A stretch of 64,000 nt of DNA from Kribbella sindirgiensis (GCF_004331435.1 NZ_SJKA01000014.1:62001-126000); one strand, 5' to 3'; shown: positions 9,204-17,311, counted from the first letter of the stretch. Numbers and translations are program-made. Notes: generated by a model from the sequence alone, not told the origin.

Positions 9204-10561
9204 GAGTCCGGCGCCGGGGCAGGAAGAACGCCGGTGCGGCGGCCAGGACGGTGAACCCGATCGCCCATCCGAAGCTGTGCGCGTACGCCGTCGACGCGTG
9301 GTGCCCGGTGAGCTGACTCTGCAGGACGACGGCGAGGGTTGCCGCGCCGAACGCGCCGCCGAGCTGCTGCATGATCCGCGTCGTACTGCTCGCGTGCGGG
9401 ATCTGCGCCGGCTCGAGGTCGCGGAAGGCGCCGACCATCACCGCGAGATTGACCCCGCTCAACCCGGCGCCGCGAATCACCAGCGCGACCCCGAGCAGCC
9501 AGTACGACGCGCCGTCGACCGCGAACGGGATGGTCCCGAGGGTGGTGAGGACGATCCCCGCAAGGACGACCGGGCGCGGGCCGAGGCGATCCGTGAGGCC
9601 GCCGGCGGTACGGGCGAGCAGGCTGCCGATTCCCTGCGGTACGAGGAGCAGGCCGGCGGTAGTCACCGTCTCACCGCGGGCCCTGCTGGTAGAAGAGCGG
9701 GAGGAGCAGCATCGCGCCGTACAGACCGAAGCCGGTGAGGAACATCAGCGCGGTGGAGGCGGCGAACGATCTCGTGCGGAAGAGTGCGAGGTCGATGAGC
9801 GGCTCCGCGGCGCGTCGCAGTACGAAGGCTGCCAGGAGCAGTACGCCGATGGCGAGTGGTACGAGTACGGCGGGCTGACCGAAGCCGTGGTCGCTGACTT
9901 GGCTGAGGCCGTAGATGATCGCGGCGAGGGCGGGGGAGACCAGCAGCAGACCGAGGACGTCGAGACGCGCTGCCGTCGCCGGCGGGTCAGGCGTGAGGGT
10001 ACGTACCGCGAGGATGATCGCGGCGAGGCAGATCGGTGCGTTGACGTAGAAGATCCAGCGCCAGTCGAGGTGACCGACCAGAACGCCGCCGATCACCGGT
10101 CCGAGGATCGGGCCGAGTGTCGCGGGCAGCGTGACGACGGCCATCAGCCGGCCGATCCGGTCGCGGCCGGCGGCGCGCATCAGCAAGGTCTGCAGGATCG
10201 GCAGCATCAAGCCGCCGCCGATGCCCTGGAGGACGCGGAACGCGATCAGCGAGCCGATGTTCCAGGCCGCACCGCACAGCATCGATCCGGCGAGGAACAG
10301 TCCGAGCGCGACGATCCACATCCGTTTGGCGCCGAAGCGGTTCGCCGACCAGCCGGTGATCGGCACCGCCATGGCCAGCGCGAGCAGGTACGCCGTACTG
10401 ACCCATTGGACCGTGGCGACCGAGGCGTGCAGGTTGGCGCCGAGGGTGTGGAGCGCGACGGTGACGATGGTGCTGTCGAGCAGCGGGGCGAGGGCGCCGA
10501 GGACGAGCACGGCGGCGAGTTTGAGGACCGACCGGTCGAGGCGGTCCGTGGTGGTGGTCAT
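9196..10561 (-). pseudogene. DHA2-type drug-efflux MFS transporter, split by a one-base frameshift
   Basis: The first frame (10561 to 9671) encodes 296 residues of an EmrB/QacA-like transporter: DSTIVTVAL in TM1, motif C-like LGPILGPVIGGVL. It stops after LLPLFYQQGPR. The rest (to 9196) continues in the next frame. Reading back across the join gives QQ then ARGETVTTAGLLLVPQG, the expected family sequence, if one G is removed from the GGGCCC run near 9680. The total would be a normal 14-TM protein of about 454 residues. It is either a recent frameshift or a sequence error. It is divergent from the TetR gene, with operators between them. Confidence 0.85.
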
Positions 10562-10575
10562 TCGAGCGGCTCCTT

Positions 10576-10592
10576 AGAGACGTTGCGTCTCT
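10576..10592. promoter_or_regulatory. TetR operator candidate 1
   Basis: AGAGACG-TTG-CGTCTCT is a perfect 7-bp inverted repeat with a 3-bp spacer, 15 bp upstream of the efflux gene start and between it and the divergent TetR gene. The half-site AGAGAC recurs in operator 2. Confidence 0.7.
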
Positions 10593-10621
10593 TACGGTTT
10601 TCAGAGTAGGCTCGAATCGTT

Positions 10622-10640
10622 AAGAGACGCAAGGTCTCTT
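10622..10640. promoter_or_regulatory. TetR operator candidate 2
   Basis: AAGAGAC-GCAAG-GTCTCTT is a perfect 7-bp inverted repeat with a 5-bp spacer, 12 bp before the TetR start codon. It has the same half-site as operator 1; the centres are 47 bp apart. Confidence 0.7.
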
Positions 10641-10652
10641 TTTGGAGGGTGC

Positions 10653-11219
10653 ATGGAGCGGCGGCGCGGTGCGGAGCTCGAGGCGGCGCTGCTCGACGCG
10701 GCCTGGGACGAGGTCCTGGAGTCCGGGTACGCGCGGCTGACGATGGAGGCCGTCGCGGCGCGGGCGCACACCGGCAAGCAGGTGCTGTACCGGCGGTGGC
10801 GGAATCGCGCGGAGCTCGTGATCGCGGCGATGCGGTACCGCACCGGCTCGATCATCGACGACATCCCGGACACGGGCAGCCTGCGCGACGACGTACTGGA
10901 AGTGCTGCAGCGGATGACCGACCGGTTCGCGGTCATCGGGCCGGACATCTTTCACGGACTGCTCTCCGAGGCGCCGGACCTGGATCAAGAGGCGTTCACG
11001 GGGATGGCCGGCGTGATGGCGACCATCGTGAAGCAGGCGGCGGAGCGCGGTGAGATCCCGACCGCGGACGTTCCCGAACGGGTGCTCACCGCGCCCACCA
11101 ACCTGCTGCGTCACGAGATGCTGTTCACCCGCGACCCGGTGCCGGCCTCGACCCTCGTGTCGCTGGTCGACGACGTGTTCCTGCCGTTGGTCAGCGGAAC
11201 GCCGCCACGTTCCGGCTGA
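10653..11219 (+). CDS. TetR/AcrR family transcriptional regulator
   Basis: The 188-residue protein has an N-terminal TetR helix-turn-helix (about residues 25-48, LTMEAVAARAHTGKQVLYRRW) and a helical ligand-binding domain. ATG is preceded by GGAGGG. It is divergently transcribed from the efflux gene across 91 bp carrying two matching palindromes, the classic arrangement of a repressor controlling itself and a pump. Its 3' end overlaps the convergent NmrA-like gene by 29 bp. Confidence 0.92.
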   Translation: MERRRGAELEAALLDAAWDEVLESGYARLTMEAVAARAHTGKQVLYRRWRNRAELVIAAMRYRTGSIIDDIPDTGSLRDDVLEVLQRMTDRFAVIGPDIFHGLLSEAPDLDQEAFTGMAGVMATIVKQAAERGEIPTADVPERVLTAPTNLLRHEMLFTRDPVPASTLVSLVDDVFLPLVSGTPPRSG

Positions 11220-12000
11220 CCCAGTCCGCGAACGCGCGCGGCGGGCGGCCCAGTACGTTCTCGACGTCGGGACTGACCTGCTGCTCGGCCGGGGACGGCG
11301 TACCGAGGACGTCGAGGGTGGCCTCGACGACAGGTGCCGGCATGAAGGTGAGCATGTTGGCGCGCGCCTGGTCGCGGGTGAGCTCAGTGAAGTCGATCGG
11401 CTCGCCGATGGCCTGCTCGATGACTGCGGCCTGCTGACGCGGGGAGATCGGCTCGGGACCGGTGAGGGTGTAGATCGCGCCGTTGTGGCTGCTGTCCCGC
11501 AGAGCGGCGGCGGCTACCTCGGCGATGTCCTGCGGGTCGACGGCGGGGAGGGCGACGTCGGCGAACGGGGCGGCGAGGGCGCGCTGGGTGCGGACCGGAT
11601 CCGCCCAGGCGAACGCGTTGCTGGCGAAGTTGCCGGGGCGCAGGATCGTCCAGTCGAGGCCCGATCCGGTCACCGCGTCCTCGTGGATCGAGGGGTGGCG
11701 CTTGGTGCCGACGCCCTGGGACGACAGCAGGACCACCCGCGGTACGCCGGCGTCGCGGATCACGTCGACGACGTCCTGGAGGTTGCCGTTGGCAAGGAAG
11801 TCGGCGGAGGTGAGGAGGAAGACGGCCTTCGCGCCGTCCAGTGCGGGCTTCAGGGAAGCGGGATTGGTGAGGTCGGCCTGGTGGCCGGCGCCGTGGTTCT
11901 CGAGGTGGCGCGAGACGGGGACGACGTCCTCGCCGGCGGCGGTCAGGGTCTGGACGAGGGGGCGGCCTACGTTGCCGGTTGCTCCGGTGATCACGATCAT
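11191..12000 (-). CDS. NmrA-like atypical SDR, NAD(P)H-binding
   Basis: The 269-residue protein opens with a GxxGxxG motif (ITGATGNVGRP, residues 4-14). It has the NmrA/quinone-oxidoreductase-like pattern (LLSSQGV, LDWTILRPGNF) and lacks a standard YxxxK. Family members are NADPH sensors or reductases of quinones and other electrophiles. It is divergent from the HxlR regulator 56 bp away, a frequent pairing for redox or electrophile response. Its end overlaps the TetR gene by 29 bp. Confidence 0.85.
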   Translation of the reverse strand: MIVITGATGNVGRPLVQTLTAAGEDVVPVSRHLENHGAGHQADLTNPASLKPALDGAKAVFLLTSADFLANGNLQDVVDVIRDAGVPRVVLLSSQGVGTKRHPSIHEDAVTGSGLDWTILRPGNFASNAFAWADPVRTQRALAAPFADVALPAVDPQDIAEVAAAALRDSSHNGAIYTLTGPEPISPRQQAAVIEQAIGEPIDFTELTRDQARANMLTFMPAPVVEATLDVLGTPSPAEQQVSPDVENVLGRPPRAFADWVSRNVAAFR

Positions 12001-12022
12001 GGCGACGACGCTACTGGCGGCG

Positions 12023-12048
12023 GGATAGTAGGTACCTAGAGGATAGTA
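12023..12048. promoter_or_regulatory. Operator candidate between NmrA-like and HxlR genes
   Basis: GGATAGTA is repeated directly at 12023-12030 and 12041-12048, flanking the perfect palindrome TAGGTACCTA (12029-12038). The second copy contains TAGTAT, a -10 placed 7 nt before the HxlR GTG. An HxlR dimer bound here would block both promoters. Confidence 0.55.
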
Positions 12049-12056
12049 TTGGGTTT

Positions 12057-12440
12057 GTGAAGGAGACCACAGAGATTGATCCCGCCCAGGCCTGTCCGAT
12101 CGCGCCGGTCGTCGACCTGGTCTTCAGTCGGTGGACGACGCCGATCCTGTGGACGCTGAACGAGTACGGGCGCCAGCGGTTCGTCGAGCTGCAGCGCCGG
12201 ATCGGGACGATCACGCCGAAGGTCCTCACCCAGCGCCTCCGCCAGCTCGAACGCGACGGCCTGGTCACCCGCACGTACCACGCGGAGGTCCCGCCTCGCG
12301 TCGAGTACGACATCAGCCCCCTCGGCCGCAGCCTCGCGCCACTCTTCCACTCCCTCGCCGAATGGTCCCCCAACCTCACCAAGGTGCAGGCGGCCCGCGA
12401 GCACTTCGACGCGACCGAACCCGCCCACCGCCGCCCCTGA
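12057..12440 (+). CDS. HxlR-family winged-helix regulator
   Basis: The 127-residue protein matches HxlR/DUF24 regulators: conserved Cys near residue 13 (ACPIAPVVDLV), RWTTPILWTL, then ITPKVLTQRLRQLERDGLV recognition helices and a wing with PPRVEYDIS. HxlR proteins commonly sense electrophiles or quinones through the N-terminal cysteine. GTG lies 7 nt after TAGTAT with no Shine-Dalgarno, suggesting a leaderless transcript. It likely controls the divergent NmrA-like reductase. Confidence 0.9.
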   Translation: MKETTEIDPAQACPIAPVVDLVFSRWTTPILWTLNEYGRQRFVELQRRIGTITPKVLTQRLRQLERDGLVTRTYHAEVPPRVEYDISPLGRSLAPLFHSLAEWSPNLTKVQAAREHFDATEPAHRRP

Positions 12441-12480
12441 CCCCGCGCAGGGCCACGACACAGGTCGCACTTGGTATTCC

Positions 12481-12784
12481 GGCTCTCCTGTCCGCTGTGT
12501 GGGTGGTGATCACCCGGTCTGGGATCTGGGAACAGGCAATGGTGGGTAGGCACCTGGTATTGCCTGTCCCCAGTCACCATTGCCTGTTCCCGGTACGCCG
12601 GTGCGTGTCCTCGGTTGCCGGGATTCGCCCCTGGACCGGGCAGCAGAGCAAACGCACACCTGCCACCCACGACTTCCCCGGCGCACGACTTCCCGAGGGG
12701 TACGGAGCTCCCCAAACCGGTTTGGGGCGGATCACCTGCTGTTTTCGGGGTGTGGGGCTCCCCGAACTGGTTTGGGGAGCCCCG
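12481..12784 (+). repeat. Structured intergenic repeat, copy A
   Basis: This segment between the 3' ends of convergent genes resembles copy B (41322-41762, inverted). It starts with GGCTCTCCTGTCC. A perfect 17-bp inverted repeat follows (GGGAACAGGCAATGGTG at 12528-12544 with its complement at 12575-12591). It ends with two 18-bp palindromic units CCCC-N10-GGGG at 12710-12727 (perfect) and 12760-12777, the latter inside a 14-bp hairpin with one G-U pair (12754-12783). No convincing coding frame spans it. Function unknown. Confidence 0.8.
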
Positions 12785-12801
12785 AGCAGGGACGGGGTTT
12801 G

Positions 12802-12839
12802 CGGGGGGGCGGGGGGGAAACGGGGCGGGCGGGCGGGGG
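12802..12839 (+). other. G-quadruplex-like G-rich tract
   Basis: Six runs of three to seven G separated by one to four bases occur in 38 bp just after repeat copy A. This satisfies a canonical G4 motif on the plus strand. The rest of 12840-13076 shows no gene or clear element. Confidence 0.55.
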
Positions 12840-13076
12840 TACCGGCGGATCGACAGGTAGAGCACCGGCGAGACGCCGTACGCGCGGGCGCGATCACGCT
12901 CAGGTGCACTACCCATCCACTCGACACGTACTGTCGAAAACGCACACTCAGGCGCCCGGGGCCGGGCCGACCACCCACATATCGGTCACAAGAGCCGGTC
13001 TTTCCTGTCCACAACCCCCGGAAGGTGTCGCCTCCCGCGGCAGTCGGCTGACCGGAGAACGTCCAACGCTGCGTTG

Positions 13077-13484
13077 TCAGGCGACGCCGACGAGGGTTCG
13101 GGTGTGGAGGGTTTCGAGGAGATCGAGGAAGTGGGTGGTGGCGTCGGCCAGAGGGAGGAGGCCGGCTTCGTGGTGGCGCCAACCGAACTCGAGTTCGCCG
13201 TCGACGGTGCGCTCGGCCAGCGGTACGGCGTACCGGCTGAGGGTGACGCGGGTGGGGCCGGTCTGCGGGTGGTGGTCGCCGCAGCCGCACTCGGCGGGGA
13301 TCGTGATCGCGGTCAGCGCGTCGGGGGAGTAGCTACGCAGCCGCAGTGTCGTGCCGCGGGCGGTGAACTGGACGATCGTGGCGTCGGGCAGCTGGACGAG
13401 CAGCTCGACCGGTACGGCGTACGAACCGGGAAGGAGCCGGAGACCACGAGATGCGAGCAGATCGGCGAGAGCCGGGAGATTCAT
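13077..13484 (-). CDS. Hypothetical protein downstream of a polycysteine leader
   Basis: I do not recognise this 135-residue protein. It has no signal peptide or membrane segment. It contains a CGC followed by DHH (residues about 69-74, AECGCGDHHPQTG) and a later RHH, which could bind metal. It looks like a genuine gene: ATG preceded by AGGA at good spacing, and actinobacterial codon use. 78 nt upstream on the same strand is a short frame with five consecutive Cys codons followed by a hairpin, suggesting control by cysteine supply. That makes a role in sulfur metabolism plausible but unproven. Confidence 0.7.
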   Translation of the reverse strand: MNLPALADLLASRGLRLLPGSYAVPVELLVQLPDATIVQFTARGTTLRLRSYSPDALTAITIPAECGCGDHHPQTGPTRVTLSRYAVPLAERTVDGELEFGWRHHEAGLLPLADATTHFLDLLETLHTRTLVGVA

Positions 13485-13541
13485 GCGAATTCCTGTGAGT
13501 GCTGTGTCGGCGGGCGGGCCACGGAAAGGTCAGGGCCTCGT

Positions 13542-13559
13542 GCGCCGGAGAGTCGGCGC
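13542..13559 (-). promoter_or_regulatory. Possible attenuator hairpin after polycysteine leader
   Basis: A perfect 6-bp GC stem (GCGCCG with CGGCGC, 6-nt loop) begins 3 nt beyond the leader peptide stop codon and lies upstream of the 135-residue gene. Ribosome position on the Cys codons could influence its folding. Confidence 0.4.
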
Positions 13560-13562
13560 GCG

Positions 13563-13607
13563 TCAGCGACAACAGCAACAACACAGCATCTGCATGCCGA
13601 CGATCAT
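13563..13607 (-). CDS. Polycysteine leader peptide (MIVGMQMLCCCCCR)
   Basis: Read on the minus strand, ATG at 13607 (or in-frame ATGs at 13595 and 13589) leads to five Cys codons (TGT TGT TGC TGT TGT), Arg and TGA. Short polycysteine upstream frames are known in mycobacteria as cysteine-responsive attenuators. The placement 78 nt ahead of a same-strand gene, with a hairpin next to the stop, fits that model. Too short to test by composition; the Cys run is the evidence. Confidence 0.6.
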   Translation of the reverse strand: MIVGMQMLCCCCCR

Positions 13608-13718
13608 GACAGCACCCCGGGTCTACCGCCAAACACCGTCCGCGATCTGGGACGACTGTCCGTGATGTGTCAGCAAGGGACTGGAGTCTCCGGTTGCCGG
13701 AGGGTCCATGATGCGGGT

Positions 13719-14696
13719 GTGTCTATCGATGTCGAAGCCCGAGGCGGCCAGCACTGCGAGACGACTGCGCTCGGCGTGCTACTCCGGCACCAGGGCGTGG
13801 ATCTGTCCGAGGCCATGCTTTTCGGGCTCGGCGCCGGTCTGTCCTTCATCTACTGGGACAGCAAGAGCGTCGGCTTTCCCTTCCTCGGGGGACGGGTGAA
13901 GCCGTTCGAGCTCACCAGGAACCTGGCGCGGACCCTCAAGCTGGAGCTGCTGGTCCAAGAGACGACCTCGCCGCGGAAGGCCTGGGCGAACGTCGCGGCC
14001 TCGATCGACGCCGGTCAACCGGTCGGTCTGCAGCTCGACAGCTACTACCTGGAGTCCTTCAGCTCGAAGGTGCACTTCGGTGGTCATGTCGTGGCGATGC
14101 ATGGGTACGACGACCAGAACGCGTACCTGTTGGACACCGACCAGCAAGGCGGAGCGGTATCGACCAGCCGCACCAGTCTCGCGGAAGCCAGGGCGGCGCG
14201 CGGACCGATGACCGCCAAGCACCGGTCCTTCACACTGTCTGCTCCCAGGGAGCCGTCGGTGCAGATCGTTCCTGCGATCACGGCGTGCGCCGACGCGTTT
14301 CTGCACCCGCCGATTGCGAACCTAGGTCACCGCGGGATCGAGAAGGCCGGCAAGCTTGTACGCATCTGGCTCGAGCGGACTGATGACCCGGCGCGGGATC
14401 TGCCACAGGCTGCGCTCTTGATGGAGAAGGCGGGCACAGGCGGGGCTCTGTTCCGGAACCTCTACCGCGACTTTCTCGGCGAGTGCACCGAACTGCTCGA
14501 CAGCGCCGACCTGCGCACCGGACACCGGCTGTACGGCGAAGCGGCCGCGTTGTGGACCGAGGTCGCAGGGTTGATCGCCACGGCCGGCGAGTCACTCGAT
14601 CCCCAGTACCTGGTGAAGGCGGGCTCGATTCTCGCGGACCTGTCCAGGATCGAGCGAGACGCGATGCAGTCGCTCAGTCGCCTCAGCACCACCTAG
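13719..14696 (+). CDS. BtrH N-terminal domain / DUF4872-like protein
   Basis: About 325 residues. The start HCETTALGVLLRHQGVDLSEAMLFGLG is the hallmark of BtrH-like, papain-fold (C39-like) proteins, with Cys near residue 13 and a later GGHVVAMHGYDD supplying the histidine. The second half is the helical DUF4872-like part. BtrH itself transfers an acyl group in butirosin synthesis. Here no aminoglycoside genes are nearby, so the role is unknown. GTG 13719 follows GGAGGG; an in-frame ATG at 13665 is an alternative. Its stop shares CTAG with the convergent TPR gene. Confidence 0.75.
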   Translation: MSIDVEARGGQHCETTALGVLLRHQGVDLSEAMLFGLGAGLSFIYWDSKSVGFPFLGGRVKPFELTRNLARTLKLELLVQETTSPRKAWANVAASIDAGQPVGLQLDSYYLESFSSKVHFGGHVVAMHGYDDQNAYLLDTDQQGGAVSTSRTSLAEARAARGPMTAKHRSFTLSAPREPSVQIVPAITACADAFLHPPIANLGHRGIEKAGKLVRIWLERTDDPARDLPQAALLMEKAGTGGALFRNLYRDFLGECTELLDSADLRTGHRLYGEAAALWTEVAGLIATAGESLDPQYLVKAGSILADLSRIERDAMQSLSRLSTT

Positions 14697-15754
14697 GACG
14701 CTCGCAGTTCGGCCATCCGTTGTTCGGCTTCCTCGACCAGGACGGGGAGGTCGGTGTGGTCCAGCGTGTACTGGTACCAGTGGAGCGCGGTCTGCTTGTC
14801 GCCCACCCAGTAGGCCAGCTCGCCGAGATGGGCGGCCGCCAGCGGATGAGCCGCGTAGCCTGCCTCGATGTACTGACGGAACCACCGCGTCGCCTCCGGC
14901 AGATCGCGCCGATCCTTGGCCCGCAGCCCGAGCTCGAAGATCGCGTCCTGGTGCTGCTCGGAGAGCTTGTACTCGGCCAGCTTCGAGTAGTCGCCCTGCA
15001 ACGTGCCGAGGAGCATCTCGGCCTGGGTCTGCACGTCCGGCTCCGAGCCTTCGGCCAGTCCCAGCAGGAGCCGCGCACTGAAACGGCCTTCGGCGGTGCG
15101 GGCCTCCTGGCAGGCCTTGGCGGCTGTCGCGGTGTCGCCTTGCTTGATGAGCGTCTCTGCGATCCCGAGCCAGGCCGCGGCCAGGTACGTCGGATGCCCG
15201 AGGCGGACGACCTGCCAGGCTGCTCGAACGGCGGCGTCGGAGTCGCCGTTGGCATGGTGCACGGCGTAGAGCGTCAGGGCCGCCAGGGATCGGCTCCGTG
15301 CATCGAGCGACTCGACCAGGTGCGGGAGGACGTCGGCGCGGAGTTCTGGGTGATCGGGCCAGATCAGGTCGTCGGTGAGACGAGTGGTCAGGTCATCCGT
15401 GAAGTTGATCTGGTCCAGGACGGTGATGAGCTCGGTGGACGCGCGGTACCAGGCGCCGGCGAGAGCAGGTGCTTCGAGTTCGCGGGCGGCTAGGAGGCCG
15501 GCGAGGAGGGCTGCTCGGTCGGTCAGATGCGGCTCGGTCTCGTAGGAGACGGCTGCGCGGAAGCATTCCCAGGCCTCGGTCGGTTCGTCGAGGGCGAGGT
15601 AGCCCCAGCCGACGAGGAGCGCGATCCGCTGTCCGTCCGGCACCTGATCTGCGAGCGCCGTACGGCATGTCTCCACGGCGTCGGCGGCGGCCGGGTCTCG
15701 TCGTACGGCGAGGTTCGCGGCCGCCAGCGCGGCTAGTTCGAGGTCGGTGGGCAC
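14693..15754 (-). CDS. Tetratricopeptide-repeat protein
   Basis: The 353-residue, all-helical protein has several TPR-like units (for example LLVGWGYLALDEPTEAWECFRAA and YWVGDKQTALHWYQYTLDH). There is no signal peptide or membrane segment, so it is a cytoplasmic scaffold or adaptor. It follows sepH by 27 nt on the same strand and is probably co-transcribed with it. A link with cell division is possible but only by position. The stop overlaps the convergent BtrH-like gene by CTAG. Confidence 0.8.
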   Translation of the reverse strand: MPTDLELAALAAANLAVRRDPAAADAVETCRTALADQVPDGQRIALLVGWGYLALDEPTEAWECFRAAVSYETEPHLTDRAALLAGLLAARELEAPALAGAWYRASTELITVLDQINFTDDLTTRLTDDLIWPDHPELRADVLPHLVESLDARSRSLAALTLYAVHHANGDSDAAVRAAWQVVRLGHPTYLAAAWLGIAETLIKQGDTATAAKACQEARTAEGRFSARLLLGLAEGSEPDVQTQAEMLLGTLQGDYSKLAEYKLSEQHQDAIFELGLRAKDRRDLPEATRWFRQYIEAGYAAHPLAAAHLGELAYWVGDKQTALHWYQYTLDHTDLPVLVEEAEQRMAELRAS

Positions 15755-15781
15755 GGTCCGTGAAACTACGGGACCGCGGGT

Positions 15782-17107
15782 TCAGTCGGCCTTCTTGCCG
15801 AACATGATTTCGTCCCAGCTGGGGACGCTGGCGCGCTTGCCTCGGCGGGCAGGCTTCTTCTTGGGCTCGGCCGAGGTGTCGTCGGTTGCGGGCTCGGCGT
15901 TGTCGGGCTGGGCCGGCTGTGCGCTCGCTGCCGGGGGCTGCTCGGGAGTCTTCGGTTCGGGAGAGGAGCTGGGTGCCGGGTCCGGGCGGCGAGGCTCCGA
16001 CGTACGGGCTGCTGGACGGGGCGCTGGTTCCGTGCGCTCCGGGCGAGCAGGCTCAGGGCGGTCCTCCGGCGCGGCGGGGGAGGCGAAGGCGGCTGGGTCG
16101 GCGGGGCGTTCGACGGCGCGGACCGCGGGGCGTGGCGCCGGGGGCTGGTCGACCGGTACGTCGATCAGCGTCGGCTCCTCGTCCGGGTTCGGCACCGAGT
16201 GCACCCGCCGCGGACCCCGGTCGGTTTCACGCGAACTCTCCCGCGCAACCTCACGCGGGTACTCCCGTCCACCATCGCGGGATTCCAGGCCGAACTCTCG
16301 GCCGTCGCCGTCCGTGTCACGCCCGCCGCCGCGGGGGGCAGGGTGGTTTCGGCGGCGGAGGCCGACGGTGTCCTCGAAGCCGGCTTCGTAGCTGTCGGCG
16401 CCGTGGTCGGGTGCGATCAGCGGGTCGATGTCAGCGACCGCCGCGAGCCGCCGCTCACCAGGCTGCGGCTGGACCGGGGTGGTCGTCGTCACCTGTGCCT
16501 GCTCGCCGACGAGCCACCGCGCCTCGTCGTCGTCGGGCACCGCGTACCGCCCTGGGGCGTCGTACGCGAACATCGCGATCTTCTCGTCCTTCTGCTCCGC
16601 CCCGGTATCGGCACTGTCCTCGGACTCGACGAAGTACGAGACCCGGACCGCCCAGCGGCCGTCCTCGCGGCGCCACGCGTCCCACTCGGCCGAGGCCGGG
16701 TCGACCTGCCGGGTCCGCAGCCGGTCGGTGACCCACGCGCCGAGGTTCCGCGTGGGTGCGTCACCGCCACCGCGACGACGGACGGAGGCACGCTGCGCGA
16801 GGCTGGCGATGTGGTCCCGCTCGGCCAGCACCGGACCGGCGAACGCCATGACGCGTTCCATCGGCATCTGGGCGACGGCAGCGACTGCCTCGGGACTTTC
16901 GCCGGCGCGGATACGAGCCTGGATGTCTCGTGGGCGCAGCGCGCTCTCCATTTGAATCTCCAGCTGGCCGAGTCGGGCACGGTCGCCGCGGAGGGCCGCA
17001 CGCAACCGGTCGTCGACCGGTACGGCGAACTCCTCACCCGTCTCTGCCATGGCCACGATGAGCTGTTTCCCATCCTGGCTCAGACCGACGAGTCTCGCCT
17101 CGCGCAT
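15782..17107 (-). CDS. sepH: Septation protein SepH
   Basis: The 441-residue protein has the conserved N-terminal DUF3071 domain (about 1-180: MREARLVGLSQDGKQLIV, then RPRDIQARIRAGESPEAVA, a helix-turn-helix-like stretch, and WRREDGRWAV). A long Pro/Ala/Arg/Glu-rich disordered tail ends in a conserved basic cluster (KKKPARRGKRASVPSWDEIMFG). In Streptomyces SepH binds FtsZ and helps assemble division septa. The domain order and C-terminal motif match. It lies downstream of pepN and upstream of the TPR gene. Confidence 0.92.
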   Translation of the reverse strand: MREARLVGLSQDGKQLIVAMAETGEEFAVPVDDRLRAALRGDRARLGQLEIQMESALRPRDIQARIRAGESPEAVAAVAQMPMERVMAFAGPVLAERDHIASLAQRASVRRRGGGDAPTRNLGAWVTDRLRTRQVDPASAEWDAWRREDGRWAVRVSYFVESEDSADTGAEQKDEKIAMFAYDAPGRYAVPDDDEARWLVGEQAQVTTTTPVQPQPGERRLAAVADIDPLIAPDHGADSYEAGFEDTVGLRRRNHPAPRGGGRDTDGDGREFGLESRDGGREYPREVARESSRETDRGPRRVHSVPNPDEEPTLIDVPVDQPPAPRPAVRAVERPADPAAFASPAAPEDRPEPARPERTEPAPRPAARTSEPRRPDPAPSSSPEPKTPEQPPAASAQPAQPDNAEPATDDTSAEPKKKPARRGKRASVPSWDEIMFGKKAD

Positions 17108-17230
17108 TGACCTTGTTCTCCTGTGCGGTTCTAGACAGTCTCTCCCGGACGCTGAGCCTGACCAAGACCGGCGCGCCGTGCCGTGCGGTCATTGTGGAGG
17201 TTACGTCACGAATACCCATCTTGCCTGGTC

Positions 17231-17281
17231 ATCAGGGTCCTCCTGATCACACCAGTCACAGTAGTCACAACACGGTGTGAC
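17231..17281. terminator. Two small hairpins between pepN and sepH
   Basis: ATCAGG-GTCCT-CCTGAT (17231-17247) and GTCACA-ACACGG-TGTGAC (17264-17281) are perfect 6-bp inverted repeats in the 204-bp gap. They probably end pepN transcription; the remaining gap likely holds the sepH promoter, which I could not place with confidence. Confidence 0.45.
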
Positions 17282-17311
17282 CGCTAACCATCCGTCAGCT
17301 CTACAGCTCGT

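Noticed and set aside
12574-13290. Open frames across repeat copy A with similar peptides in copy B (for example PKPVWGGSP-like runs)
   Set aside because: The peptide similarity follows from DNA similarity of the repeat; frames start and stop differently, span hairpins and lack ribosome sites.
13719-14696. Aminoglycoside (butirosin-like) biosynthetic cluster suggested by the BtrH-like gene and many APH kinases
   Set aside because: No inosose synthase, glycosyltransferase or carrier genes are present, and the kinases are 30-50 kb away.
17034-17219. A 61-codon minus-strand frame upstream of and overlapping sepH as a leader peptide
   Set aside because: No Shine-Dalgarno or conserved residue run; it overlaps the sepH start in another frame and looks like chance.
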